Shown here one piece after another: positions 1 to 9,830 of a stretch of 64,000 nucleotides of DNA. Source of the DNA: Anisus vortex. Taxonomy: Eukaryota; Mollusca; Gastropoda; Planorbidae. The notes beneath the pieces were generated by a model. It saw only the letters and a program-made list of their open reading frames with translations. It was not told the DNA's origin and did not search any database. Both the position numbers and the translations under genes were made by a program. The first letter of the stretch is position 1; every line of letters begins with the position of its first letter. Location: NCBI GenBank assembly GCA_949126835.1, contig CASBPS010000123.1, positions 62,001 to 126,000 of the forward strand, given 5' to 3'.

Positions 1-1658
1 ACAAAAGACCTAACAAAGTGGTAATGTGCACTAGCCATAAACCAAAACAAAAGGTACAAGAAAGCGAAAATACAAACGAACTGAATTCGAAGAAAGATTC
101 TTCTAAACCAGAAACACTGAGGGTGGATTTGCCTGAGAGCAAAAGTCAGAAGGTAGAGAAATCTACAACTGAAGAAAGTGAGGATGAAGATCCTGCTTTT
201 AAATACAGAACGGCTACGATTGGGTTCCTTGTAAAGGTCCCATATATCCACAGAGACGAAAAAGTAGACCAAAGTATTTTTGACTCGAACAAGAGTCTGA
301 AGTCATCGAAAGATGAAAAACCACCCGAAAGTCATGGTCAAGGGAAGAATGAAACTGACACAGAGACCCTGTGCAGTTTTCAACCGTTCATTAGTGAAGG
401 TTGTGTGGCCTTACAAAAGGAAGGACCACTGAAGTCCGTAAACATATTACGAGACACAGGAGCATCATTAACACTGCTGCTTAAAGATGTATTACCATTG
501 AATGTGAATACATTGACAGGACAGACTGTCCTATTGAGAGGTTTTGAATGGAAAGAAGAAATACCTCTACATAGGATATACCTCACATCTGACTTGGTGA
601 CAGGATATGTGACAGTTGGAGTAATATCAAAACTTCCTGTTGAGGGCATATCCGTTATCCTAGCAAATGATTTGGCGAAAGGGAGGGTGAGACCTGAACT
701 GATTGTGAAGGAAAATCCAGACCCTAGTCCTATGGTGGAGACAGGAAAAGAAAAAGAACTTTATCCTGTAGGTGATGTCATAAAAGGTATGACACCACAG
801 AAAAAGAAAGAAGAAACTATCTCACAAGAAAAGGAAAAGAAAGAAGAAATTCTCCCACGAGAGAAGAAAGAGGAAGAAGAAGTGGAACGTGATACTACTA
901 TTTTCTCCATGATTGAAGATTGTCCGAAAGGAAATGAACAATCAAAGAAGTCATCACAAAATGAATTGATTGCTGAGCAGAAAGTAGACCCAGAGTTGCT
1001 ACAGTTGCATGAGAAAGCTGTCGACGAGAAAGAAAATCCTACTACTGATGTCTATGAACAGATAGACCACAGCATAAACAAACAACAATGCAAACCTGCA
1101 GTTGCCGGTACAGATGAAGATTGGAGGAGCATCACTGAAGAAACGAGTGCGGAGAGCTGGACCGAAACTATCAAAAGCTATGGGTTACCACAATCCATAC
1201 CGATAGATCGAAGGACCAACTTCGCCTCGGAACTCTTCAATCCAGTCCTAAAGAACTTATGCCTGGAGCATGAGGTGACAACTGAATCCTATCCGGAAAG
1301 TCGAGGAGCCTATGGACCAATCTTTGGACCCACTGTCCGAGGACCACTCAAACTACTTCCAGAGGAATGGCAGACCGAATTGGATCTCCTTGGGCTGAGC
1401 AAGTACCTAGATAAGTACATGTATTTTTTGTCTGACATAACTGTGTTTGTTAGAAAAAAATTGTACACTGCTCACATGCAGATGCCATTGTTGTGTGATG
1501 AAAGAAAGGCAAATATATTATATCATTTGAAAATGATAAAGCCTTACCTTCTGAAAACAATTGGAATAAGCTTGATGTTGTTAACATTGTTACTCTTATT
1601 TGTAAAATTTATGCCTGGAGTACAGGATGAATTGAATGTCAAATTCACTGATAGTTAG
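1..1658 (+). CDS. gag: Gag-protease-integrase-remnant polyprotein, copy 1 (5' truncated)
   Basis: C-terminal ~550 residues of the element polyprotein; the frame is open to the window edge, so the start lies upstream. It contains the retropepsin motif DTGA (encoded near 453-465), a Lys/Glu-rich linker, an integrase-tail remnant with TNFASELF and TVRGPLKLL, and a C-terminal hydrophobic helix. The second protease motif reads ILAND, where Gly is usual. The sequence is mosaic: it matches copy 2 up to about 440, copies 3/4 from about 440 to 965, and copy 2 again to the stop. The frame is intact even though the element has lost its 3' LTR. Any product could only be a Gag-like structural protein. Confidence 0.85.
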   Translation, partial: KRPNKVVMCTSHKPKQKVQESENTNELNSKKDSSKPETLRVDLPESKSQKVEKSTTEESEDEDPAFKYRTATIGFLVKVPYIHRDEKVDQSIFDSNKSLKSSKDEKPPESHGQGKNETDTETLCSFQPFISEGCVALQKEGPLKSVNILRDTGASLTLLLKDVLPLNVNTLTGQTVLLRGFEWKEEIPLHRIYLTSDLVTGYVTVGVISKLPVEGISVILANDLAKGRVRPELIVKENPDPSPMVETGKEKELYPVGDVIKGMTPQKKKEETISQEKEKKEEILPREKKEEEEVERDTTIFSMIEDCPKGNEQSKKSSQNELIAEQKVDPELLQLHEKAVDEKENPTTDVYEQIDHSINKQQCKPAVAGTDEDWRSITEETSAESWTETIKSYGLPQSIPIDRRTNFASELFNPVLKNLCLEHEVTTESYPESRGAYGPIFGPTVRGPLKLLPEEWQTELDLLGLSKYLDKYMYFLSDITVFVRKKLYTAHMQMPLLCDERKANILYHLKMIKPYLLKTIGISLMLLTLLLLFVKFMPGVQDELNVKFTDS

Positions 1659-3462
1659 TTACCAAACTTACTATTTTAAAACTAAATCCCTTACTTGTGA
1701 AGAAAAAGGACTGAGTAAAAGTATTGTTAGAGTAAATATCATTATAGTGTGATATTTCTAAACAAACTTGTTAGGTTGAGCATTAAAAATAATTGCTATA
1801 AGAGAAAAAGATCAGTTTTATCCGCAGAATTAGTTTCTAAATCAGAGGACATTATAAATGTGGACTGATTATAAGATATGTTTGAGAATCTCTGGAAATG
1901 ATAATTGAAACATTTGGCAGAGAGGATAATTTGATTGAAAAAGATGTAAATGGTTTTGAGAAAAGAGAATTTTTCTATCACTAAAGTATTGAGAAATGTT
2001 TTATGATTGTACTATGGATTTATTTTATCATGTACTGTTGTTGAAATAATTGCACTGAGTCAGGATGCAAATTTCTTCTGTGTGAATTTATTCATTTATT
2101 ATATTATCATTGAATGTATGATAAGGTAGGGTAAAAATAGTTGCTGCAAGACAGAACTATGACTAACAAGAATTCCAAGAAAAGTATTATATATGATTTT
2201 TCACTTTTAGGATACTGTTACATGAAAAGCAGACCAAAAGTAGAAACTAATAAAACTTTGTAATCCTAATGTTGTATAAATTTAGGATATGTGCCACTGA
2301 TTTGACACTGCAAACCAGAATGATTGAGAATTTCATGGTTGAAAATTTATAATGTTGACACACCAATGTTCAACTAATGTATGATTAATTAAGGATTTCA
2401 TGTCAAGATTGTAAAACTAATCTATATTTTTTCTGTATTAGTTAAAATAGATTGAATGAATTGTATTGACAAGCAAAAGATTGGGTAGACCTGAACACGG
2501 TGAAAGTAACAGGAGAACCAATGAATAAAACCTTTTATGGAATGGAAAAGAGCAATGTATTCCAACCTTACTGACTGAAAAGCTTGGATATGGAACTAAC
2601 CATTCAGACCAGCAGTTTGTTTTGTACATAAATTGTTACATTGATTTCGCTCTGAAAAAAATTAATAGTAGCCTATGCTTAACTCTTTTCTACTTCAGTA
2701 ATATTGTAATTGAAATGTCTTTAATGTAATTAAAAGAAAATAAGTACTTACTATTTAGTACTAAGATTGTATGAAGATAATATAATCTGCTTTGATTGAT
2801 AGTTAATTAAGTAAATTAACCAAATTTGTTTCAAGTAAATCCATGTCTGCATGAAAGATAGAATTTTTCAATGTGAACTCTTTTAAAAAGAAAATAATGA
2901 CGTCAAAAGGTCATGGTAAAATGAGAAATTGAATTATTTTTAATGAAATTGTCTATAAACTATTTTAATTCTGGAACAGACTATGTTTAATTTCCTTAAA
3001 CTAACATAAATGAATTTAATTTTGAGAAGATAATGGTTGTTAAAGAATGCTCATTTAATACGATAACTATTTAATCGCGTAGCAATTTTATTTGACCTCG
3101 GCTGTGATGAGGTAGAAATTTGCATAGCGATGTCAATATTGTTAGAATCAATTGGGAATGAGAGAGAAAAAAAAAAAGGAATAGAGAGAGAGAGTGCGGA
3201 ATTGACCTCAATTTTTGGGTCGCGTCACAGACAGTTGTCTAATGTGTTAGTCGGCCTACCAGCATGTAAAAAAAAAAAAAAAATACTGTCTACACGAGCA
3301 ATAATTTTTGTAACGTGTATTTAGGTCAGGTCTAGTAGTATTTTTTTTTGTGTGTTGTAACTGAGTTAGGCCTAGCATGTGTTCTATTAGAGCGTTTGGT
3401 TTTTTCTCCTTATGGAAAAAAATAAGTCGTGTCTGAATAGACATAAGTGATTTTTCTTTTGT
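1..3462 (+). mobile_element. LTR element copy 1, truncated at both ends
   Basis: Interior of an LTR retrotransposon of the same family as copies 2-4. The 5' part lies outside the window. After the reading frame (ending 1658) it follows the long noncoding 3' interior of copy 2 up to about 3467 and then switches to host exon sequence. The last ~430 bp of interior and the whole 3' LTR are missing. The five bases TGTTT (3463-3467) belong to both partners, a microhomology junction. Bases 1659-3462 show only AT-rich noncoding sequence, including a poly-A run near 3269. Confidence 0.9.
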
Positions 3463-3700
3463 TGTTTTCTGCTGATTTTTTCTTCTTAGATTTCATTTTT
3501 GGTACAGGACAATTGCCATCATTGTCAAATGTTGCTTTTAACTTCTTGACACATTTTGTTTTAAACTTAGGAATGGGAACTCCAGGTAAATCCTCAGAAA
3601 TTTTCTCCATGATTGACTGGGAGAAATCATCTTTTAATGGATGTTGACTTGAATGGGCCGTTCCTGAGCTGTTTGCTTCAGTTGTTTTTTTTTCTTACAC
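3463..3700 (-). pseudogene. Linker exon A, U1 (3' part replaced by LTR copy 1)
   Basis: Minus-strand exon starting after an acceptor (TTTCAG, 3701-3703), with the Lys-rich text seen in full in the other units (MKSKKKKSAEN is the last part left). The exon is cut at 3463, where LTR copy 1 is fused. A G-to-A change and an extra T relative to U2 alter the frame near the acceptor. It lies just downstream of KDM4 exon A in transcription order. Confidence 0.6.
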
Positions 3701-3788
3701 CTGAAATGTAAAACACAACATACTACTTTAATATATGCTTGAAAAAAAAATTCTTTAAAAAAAAACAATGTAACCTATCAGCACTGAC

Positions 3789-3935
3789 CTATTATTAAAT
3801 ATATTTCCATCTCTATGCCCTTCACGATGAGAAGCAATACCTTTTTTCGTCTTTCCATAATTTGAAACGCTCTGGTTGATATTTCTTGACAAAAATGTCC
3901 ATTGAGATTTTAAAAGCATCCCTACGACACACACA
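3789..3935 (-). pseudogene. KDM4: KDM4-like exon A, U1 (zinc-site/JmjC C-terminal end, frameshifted)
   Basis: Exon from acceptor (CTTGAAAG) to donor (TAG/GTCAGT). It reads [20 protein letters not shown] and then PERFKLWK, matching the end of the KDM4 (JMJD2) JmjC domain, where the two Cys correspond to zinc ligands C306 and C308 of human KDM4A. After LWK a run of six A holds one base more than exon B, so the frame reaches a stop about ten codons later. The exon is 147 bp against 146 in exon B. The iron and 2-oxoglutarate site lies in upstream exons that are absent from the window. Confidence 0.8.
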
Positions 3936-4224
3936 CTTTCAAGAGAAAATATGATGTTAGTTGACATTTTGCAGTTAAAATATAACAGTAACATTATTTA
4001 AAAAAAACAAACAAAAATTTGAGAATATTTTCTAAAAATACTTAAAGCAAATTATGCAATATTTGTGACAGAAATGTGTTCATGCCACTATATTTGACTG
4101 TAAATGTATAATAGAAATACAAATTATTGTATTCTATAAAACACAAAACTTTTAAAAGATTGCATAACTGGAAAAAGAGGTGAGAAACACTTTTACTTGT
4201 TTACCTATGCACACACCCTATTGA
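3936..4224. other. AT-rich spacer, U1
   Basis: Only A/T-rich sequence with poly-A runs. No exon, RNA gene or repeat could be recognised here or in the equivalent stretches of U2-U4. Confidence 0.6.
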
Positions 4225-4660
4225 AACCGAGTCGCCTGTTCAATGGAAATATTTGGTGGAGTGAAGAAGAGTTGCGCAGCGTCGACCTAACTCTCTCGTC
4301 CGGGTCCACCAGATGCCAGTGGCAAGAATAAGTCTAGACGACCGGCGATGGGCTCAGATGCAGTGGATGACCAAGATGTGCTACGTGCCTCACCTTGCAC
4401 TACGCGCTCCACAGTGCGTTGCTGTAGTCGCCTTCACCTCCGTTGGATCTGGTTGATCTCCTCCGCAGGGTCAAGACCATCGTAAATACAGGCCAAGACT
4501 CTCGGCTGCGGTAAGATCGTGACGTCACGACTAATGGGCTTTTGCCTGCGGTCTACCTGTAGTTGAAGATGTGTAAGCGATGCCTTAGCCTTAGTCTTAG
4601 ACGCGTTGACCGTGTGTGCTGTTAACCATTCATTTTAAGTTTGAGAAGTATACAAGTCTA
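4225..4660. promoter_or_regulatory. GC/CpG-rich island with CRE palindrome, U1
   Basis: About 430 bp much richer in G+C and CpG than the surroundings, upstream of the plus-strand THAP-like start at 4711. It contains the palindrome TGACGTCA (near 4521), the CREB/ATF consensus. No long frame is present on either strand. It could be a promoter and 5' leader for the THAP-like fragment or the 3' end of an old retroposon; the sequence alone does not decide. Confidence 0.4.
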
Positions 4661-4710
4661 GTATTCAATAACTGGATTAGTACATTAACATTGGATTACA
4701 AGAGTACACC

Positions 4711-4806
4711 ATGGTACATAAATGTTGTGTGCCTCGTTGTAAAGGTAATAACAATAAAGACTTGAAAGCACATAGGCAACATTCTTCCACAGACATAATG
4801 CATTAA
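4711..4806 (+). pseudogene. THAP-like zinc-finger N-terminal fragment, U1
   Basis: A 31-codon frame starting MVHKCCVPRCKGN. This is typical of the first residues of THAP (C2CH) DNA-binding domains found in P-element-type transposases and their domesticated relatives. The later His, Trp and AVPTIF-like parts are missing and the frame stops at 4804-4806. The bases AAAG/GTAATA after CysLys could be a splice donor, which would make this a first coding exon, but no downstream THAP exon is visible on the plus strand. Confidence 0.5.
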
Positions 4807-5469
4807 GTGACTATTATATTGTATAGATAAAGTAGTACAGATAATTATATTAATGTTACTGAGGTCATGACATCATCCGGGGCAGACCAACAATGTTAAC
4901 GTGATCAACATTTTTCTCTAAGTCTAATAAGTTTAGGAACGGTATTTTTCTCTATTGACTATGAGTCCAGATGCGGTCTAGTGACTGAGCGGAAATAGGG
5001 GAGGAGTAGGTAGGTTCAAAAGGAAAAGCGGGAAGTGGGGAGGAGAGGCGTTAGTTCTCGGTTATGGTCTATTGACCAGGGCTGGTCAGGAAGGGATTGT
5101 GGAGACAGTGGTGTCAAACAGGTGTCCATTTCCTGTTGAAGTAAGGAGGAAGGGGTGGGGAGATATCTCGGCGCACATTATACAAGTGGTGGGGGGAAGA
5201 GAGATTTTCTGCCAACAACGTAAGATGATATTTAGAAGTTAAAAAAAAGTTAAATGCAAAAATTTTTTTCAAATACAACTGCAAATAACTTAAACTATTC
5301 ATCATCATCTTTGTCTGAATTGATTAATGCTTAGATCCCCTACCTCCAACCTCCTTTCTCCTATCGCCCCCAAACTTGTCTATTCTGAAACCAGATTAAC
5401 AGGCTTATTGCTTGTGAATCGAGATGATCCTTCTGGATTCAAATGTACACTTTTTTTTATCAAGCCTAC
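4807..5469. other. Spacer with purine-rich stretch, U1
   Basis: No gene recognised. Bases 4990-5060 are strongly purine-rich (A/G) on the plus strand, followed by GGGGAGG-rich sequence near 5150-5200. The part from 5300 lies in the intron after the long exon donor. Confidence 0.5.
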
Positions 5470-7334
5470 CTTCAGTGGGTCACAGTTCTTTTTCACTTTC
5501 TTAGTGTTGCCTTGAGAAACGCTGTCTCCGTGCCGCTTAAAAGTTTGTGATGAATCTGCCTTGTTGGAGTCTATTGAGCTATGCCTTGTTCTCAAAGCCA
5601 GCACAGCCTTGAGGTTGGTTTGTTCTGCAATATTTGGAGTTCTCAAAAGCTTAAGATCAACATGGTTGCTGAAAGTGGAGGATTCCTGTGCACACTTCTG
5701 GGATATCCGCCCCATTCGCCCACTCTTAAATGGACTAGATGAACTTATGGTAGAGCAGGTGCCTGTGTCAGAGAAAGTGGAAGAGTACAAATAATTTTTT
5801 AAACATATATTGTCATCGACTGCAATAAAGTTACTTGAACTTTCCAATTGCCCCTTACCTTTTTTCTCATTTTTTTTCTCCACACACAACGCTTTCTTTG
5901 TTGGCAAGTTGGTAAAGGACTTCATTTTAGATGGCCTCATTGCATTTGATACAAAGTCTGGAGATAAACTTATTTTCTTCCTGTAAATCCTTCTGGACTT
6001 CATTCTAGAAGTCATATCACATTGAGTGTCTGAATTGTTCTTTTGGTTAATAATAAGAGTTTTCTCAGCAGTACCATCTTCAAGATCCGATGTAAACGGT
6101 GACCTCGCAGATTTGTCCAGCAAAGCGTTCCTATTTCTCTTGACAGTTTTAAAGGTTGCATTTGTCTTTTCTACCTTATGTTCCTCATTTTTTTCTATGG
6201 TTGTAACAAGGTTCGCCTCAGTTATGTTAGAACATTCTAAATCTGCTGCTGCCACAAGCCTTCCATCATAGTGCTCAATTTTTTTTAGCATAGGCCTAAC
6301 CGATTTTGAATCCGGATCAAACTCTGAAATGTCTGGAGACCTTCTCCTGCTTCTCTTTCTTCTTAATTCATTAGTGTTATCACTCCAGCAATCTGACTGA
6401 GACAAATATCTTTTCCTTTTTGAAAGCTGTGATTTCTTACTTCTGATTGCGGGCGGTGCTCTGTAATCACTTTCTCTGTCATCACTCACTACATAATCAT
6501 CATCGTTTTGTCTAGCGCAACCTCTAGATAGCATGTTTGCATCAGCCAAATATTGGGAATTGGTCTTCAATTGTAAAACATCTAAACTGTAGTCTTCTTC
6601 GCTTGAAATGAACACTTTTGATTTTCTCATTTTAGACGACTTTTGTCGGGATTTTAAAGACTTTTTTTTTCCTGACCTTTGCTCTGCATATCCTGCCCTA
6701 AAGCATTCTCACATCTGTTTTCAGCTTTCCTAGACCTATAATCTTCCTCTGAATTCTGAACATTTGTGGGCAAAAGAGATTCAAACAAGTTTGTGGGCTT
6801 ATTAGAAGGGGTGATATTTTTCTTTCCATCTGCCAAATTGGTGGACAAAACAGAAACAGACTCTTGCTGTGTCCTCTGCTCAGCAATATTTATGTCTTCA
6901 TGTAGTAACCTTCTGCACAGTGGCTGAATGTTCACAAATGAATTGTCCGCGTTCAGATAATCAGTCCTCAACATATTCAGAAGTCTCTCTACCTCATAAA
7001 GTGTGGCAGGGTTCACTTTCCCTGGCTCGTGGTTTTTCTCCATGTCACTTGTCTTACAGCACCCGCCTCCCTGGCCATAGAAGGTCCCAATTTTGGCAAA
7101 AGATTGGTCAGAAGGCCTGAGGGCGAATGATGTCAGGGCGCAGATCATGGCCACTTTTTGGGATATGTGATGGCAGAGGCAAGCGAGCTTGGCACAGACA
7201 GAGGACAGGTCATTTCTCCTAGCAACTACAGCAACTAAGTTGTCCTCTTTGATGCTAGTCTCCATCTGGCTTTTGTCCACATTAATGGCGAAGATGTAGA
7301 TGTCTTCATACAGCTGGAGATAGGTATCACCACA
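5470..7334 (-). CDS. Long exon 'CGDTY', U1 (unrecognised gene, homopolymer frame break)
   Basis: Exon from acceptor TTTACAG at 7335-7337 to donor AAG/GTAGGC at 5469-5470. The first part encodes a helical, Cys-rich segment (starts CGDTYLQLYEDIYIFAI; ends GQEKK). The second encodes a low-complexity basic region with RRKRSRRRSP, likely disordered and nuclear. The two halves are in different frames because of a run of nine A at 6662-6670; seven or ten would join them and give a phase-0 exon of 621-622 codons. In U4 the upstream neighbour is the 47-codon exon, also phase 0, so this is probably the next exon of the same gene. I do not recognise the protein family. Confidence 0.6.
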
Positions 7335-7528
7335 CTGTAAAGAATAATTCCTAAAATTATCAAAACTGAATAAATTCATTTAGACAACTATTTAAAAAAA
7401 AGCAATTTTTAATTAATAATAAGACTTCATTAAATCATATTATACTGATTTACAATTACTCGTCCTGATAGCTTTTATCTATTTTCTTAATCCTAATGAG
7501 TTTGGCTAATGCTATCAAACTAACAAAC

Positions 7529-7602
7529 CTTTTCTCTCAGAACATCTATGAAGATAACTATTTGATCTGTTGACTTTGAGATTTTAGCCATTGACCACAC
7601 AC
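7529..7602 (-). pseudogene. Truncated 47-codon exon, U1
   Basis: The 3' end of the EILRLW exon (MAKISKSTDQIVIFIDVL) with its donor region, but with the 5' half and acceptor gone. Homology stops at about 7602, where linker-exon sequence begins. This is a breakpoint of the exon shuffling inside the unit. Confidence 0.65.
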
Positions 7603-7603
7603 G

Positions 7604-8074
7604 TAACAATAGACTGATTGTTCATTAAAACCTTAAGTGAACAATATAATGAATAGGTCTTAATCTTATTTGAGCAACAGCAATCGGGGAATTTAATGAC
7701 CTTGTATGAAAATTGATAGCACTCTCTAGACTCTTAATTGCTTGGTTGGAGTGAACAGCTTGTAAATAGTTTATCATTGAATTCTGATCCACATCTGTTT
7801 CAATAGCACTCATCACTGTTGATCTAGATTTTACCTCTGTGTTTTCTGCTGATTTTTTCTTCTTAGATTTCATTTTTGGTACAGGACAATTGCCATCATC
7901 GTCAACTGTTGCTTTTAACTTCTTGACACATTTTTTTTAAACTTAGGAATGGAAACTCCAGGTAAATCCTCAGAAATTGTCTCCATGATTAACTGGGAGA
8001 AATCATCTTTTAATGGATTTTGTCTTGAATGGGCCGTTCCTGAGCTGTTTGCTTCAGGTTTTTTTTTCTTACAC
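7604..8074 (-). pseudogene. Linker exon B, U1
   Basis: Exon from acceptor TTTCAG at 8075-8077. It begins in the phase expected after KDM4 exon B (RCKKKKPEANSSGTAHSR) and is then broken by a one-base loss in an A run (KFKKN instead of KFKTK), reaching a stop near 7915. The remaining frame continues as MKSKKKKSAENTEVKSR and [20 protein letters not shown]. Only one copy of the 14-residue repeat ending INF(H/Q)TR is present, against four in U2 and U3; the exon is exactly 126 bp shorter. Function unknown; composition is Lys/Ser-rich. Confidence 0.6.
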
Positions 8075-8162
8075 CTGAAATGTAAAACACAACATACTTC
8101 TTTAATATATGCTTGAAAAAAATAATTTTTTATTAAAAAAAACAGCACTGACTACTGACCTA

Positions 8163-8604
8163 TCTATATATATATAAAGACAGTGTTAAGCCCCGCGAGG
8201 ATCCCCATTGGTCAATTTGAAAACACGTGTGTCACTGACCTATCTAGGCCTAGCCCAATATACCGTCTAATAATTTTTCACATCGAACATGTGTCTTCGA
8301 TAGCTCAGTGGTAAACGTAGTGGACTGCTATACGGGCGATTATGACCAGGGTTCGATTCTCCAGTTAGACTATACTATTTTTTTCGACAATTAATTTTTC
8401 AAACTTTTAAAAACAAAAGACATTGTAAATCTATAGGCAATATAGATTTTGTTAAATAAAAATATTTGACTATTTTTTTTACCCTATTACAATATTTATT
8501 TACTTTCCTAAAAGTATTCAGTAAAGTGTAGTTTATAAATTTGTTATCTGCACCCCAGACAGTCCTTTTTTTTTCACCCGGGCAACGCCGGGCAATGCAG
8601 CTTG
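8163..8604 (-). mobile_element. Non-autonomous Helitron-like element, U1 (442 bp)
   Basis: Written on the plus strand it begins TCTATATATATATAAAG and ends with a GC-rich hairpin (CCCGGGCAACGCCGGG) followed by AATGCAGCTTG. Comparison with exon A gives a clean empty site, CCTA/TTATT, so insertion was between A and T with no target duplication, as in Helitrons. The 3' terminus is CTTG rather than the usual CTRR. It contains a tRNA-like segment and a CACGTG-bearing 5' module. It codes for nothing. It lies three bases inside the donor end of KDM4 exon B. Strand is arbitrary because the termini read on the plus strand. Confidence 0.8.
8294..8370 (+). ncRNA. tRNA-like segment inside Helitron, U1
   Basis: It has an A-box-like TAGCTCAGTGG and a B-box-like GGTTCGATTC at tRNA spacing. 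Acceptor and T stems pair poorly, so it is not a functional tRNA gene; it is a tRNA-derived or convergent pol III promoter-like segment. Confidence 0.45.
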
Positions 8605-8747
8605 TTATTAAATATATTTCCATCTCTATGCCCTTCAGGATGTGGAGCAATATCTTTGCCGCCTTTCCATAATTTGAAACGCTCTGGTTGATATTTCTTG
8701 ACAAAAATGTCCATTGAGATTTTAAAAGCGTCCCTACGACACACACA
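8605..8747 (-). pseudogene. KDM4: KDM4-like exon B, U1 (interrupted by Helitron)
   Basis: Same exon as copy A, with the frame intact: [15 protein letters not shown], then [17 protein letters not shown] to NIFNN. GGKD aligns with the AGKD of KDM4A just after the JmjC domain. The final three exon bases and the donor lie at 8160-8162 on the other side of the Helitron, so read-through enters the insert and stops after a few codons. The catalytic HxE...H residues are not in this exon and no neighbouring exon supplies them. Confidence 0.8.
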
Positions 8748-9003
8748 CTTTCAAGAGAAAATATGATGTTAGTTGACATGCATTTGTAATGAAATGTTAG
8801 TCTCAGATGGTGGAACATCAGTTTTATTATTTTTTCTCGTGGCAGAAGTATCGTGCCAGGACTGAGTACCTGCTACTGCATTTTTAACAAACTCTTCCGT
8901 ACCATTGACCTGTTTGGTCTTAATTGATTCAAGTTCTTTGTTTAAATTCAAAGAAAATGCCAGCTGATCACTAATGTTGTTAGAAAATGAAATACTTGGT
9001 GAT
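8748..9003 (-). pseudogene. Exon C, U1 (5' part deleted)
   Basis: Remainder of the coding segment ending [11 protein letters not shown] (complete in U2 and U3). It reads [20 protein letters not shown] upstream of that. Its 5' part was removed by the 2,346-bp deletion whose junction lies at 9002-9003. Confidence 0.55.
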
Positions 9004-9162
9004 AATTATTATATTTCTAAATTTATTACATCTAGGCTAGATTAGAATCTAGGCCTATATCTTTCGGTTCATTGTAGTTTATTTAATGATTTAATGTTTA
9101 TCTAGCTTAAACTATATTTAATTTTTCCCCGGGAAACGCCAGGGAATTTAGCTTATATATAT
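9004..9162. mobile_element. 3' end of older Helitron-like remnant, U1
   Basis: Ends with the hairpin-like CCCCGGGAAACGCCAGGG and then AATTTAGCTTA, resembling the 3' end of the element at 8163-8604. LTR copy 2 is inserted in the TA repeat that follows. Confidence 0.5.
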
Positions 9163-9808
9163 TGTTACGAATCTCGGTCATAAATGAATGACGTAGTAAG
9201 GCATTGACCTCTTAACAAGTGCGTATCAGAGTCCAAAGCGACCAAGGTTTGACCTTTATGCCCTGAGGGCAGTTTAAATAAAATAATTCGTTCAAATTCC
9301 GTGGAAATTGGAGGATAATTCTGGATCGTAGTAATTATAGAGAAAGAGGTTAAAATGCGTATTAAGACCCTGTAGAATCTTCGATGATAGTTTTCTTTGT
9401 AAAGTCCCGACCTCCTTAAAGTTAGTTCAGTTTAAACGTTTGTAGAGTTCAGTTCGGAAGTTTGTCGAGTGAAGTCGCTAATATTCATTTGTATATTGTA
9501 TGCCATTGTATTGAAACTTATGTTGCCATCAGTTGATGAAGTTTATTGATCGTTTATATTGAGTCTACAATTTAAATAAAATTGTTTATTCAACAACTGG
9601 AGTTGTTTGATCTATGATTGTTGAGAAAGGTGTTGAAGATAATTATCACGAATATAACTACATTGCTGCATAGACCTGTCAGTCAAAGAACCCCTAGCTT
9701 GGGCTACAGATTAGCAGAATCTAGAGACTTCTAATAAAGATACAACTATATTCATTGAATCCGATTTAACGAGTCGTAATAATAGTCATCATAAAGAGGT
9801 CCATAACA
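9163..9808 (+). repeat. 5' LTR, copy 2
   Basis: 646 bp, TG...CA. Contains AATAAA signals near 9277 and 9577. A 21-22-bp segment near 9432-9453 is absent from the 628-bp LTRs of copies 3 and 4, marking two subfamilies. Confidence 0.93.
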
Positions 9809-9811
9809 GTT

Positions 9812-9830
9812 TGGGGTCTTCGTCCGATAT
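9812..9830 (+). promoter_or_regulatory. Candidate primer-binding site, copy 2
   Basis: TGGGGTCTTCGTCCGATAT starts three bases after the LTR. It resembles the tRNA-Pro-complementary primer sites of gammaretroviruses and some Gypsy elements, with one extra base and mismatches. Copies 3 and 4 carry TGCGG at the start. Confidence 0.45.

Noticed and set aside
380..649. Antisense frame of 89 codons opposite the protease region, recurring in copies 2-4
   Set aside because: A shadow of the polyprotein frame; no codon pattern or domain of its own.
870..1658. Envelope glycoprotein, because of the terminal hydrophobic helix in the LTR frame
   Set aside because: It is in the same frame as Gag and protease and follows integrase-tail motifs; no signal peptide, furin site or Cys pattern of an envelope is visible.
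5561..5794. Plus-strand frame of 77 codons (141 in U4)
   Set aside because: Complement of the long minus-strand exon; its length changes with single point differences.
8294..8370. Functional tRNA gene
   Set aside because: Acceptor and T stems do not pair and the segment lies inside a Helitron-like insertion.
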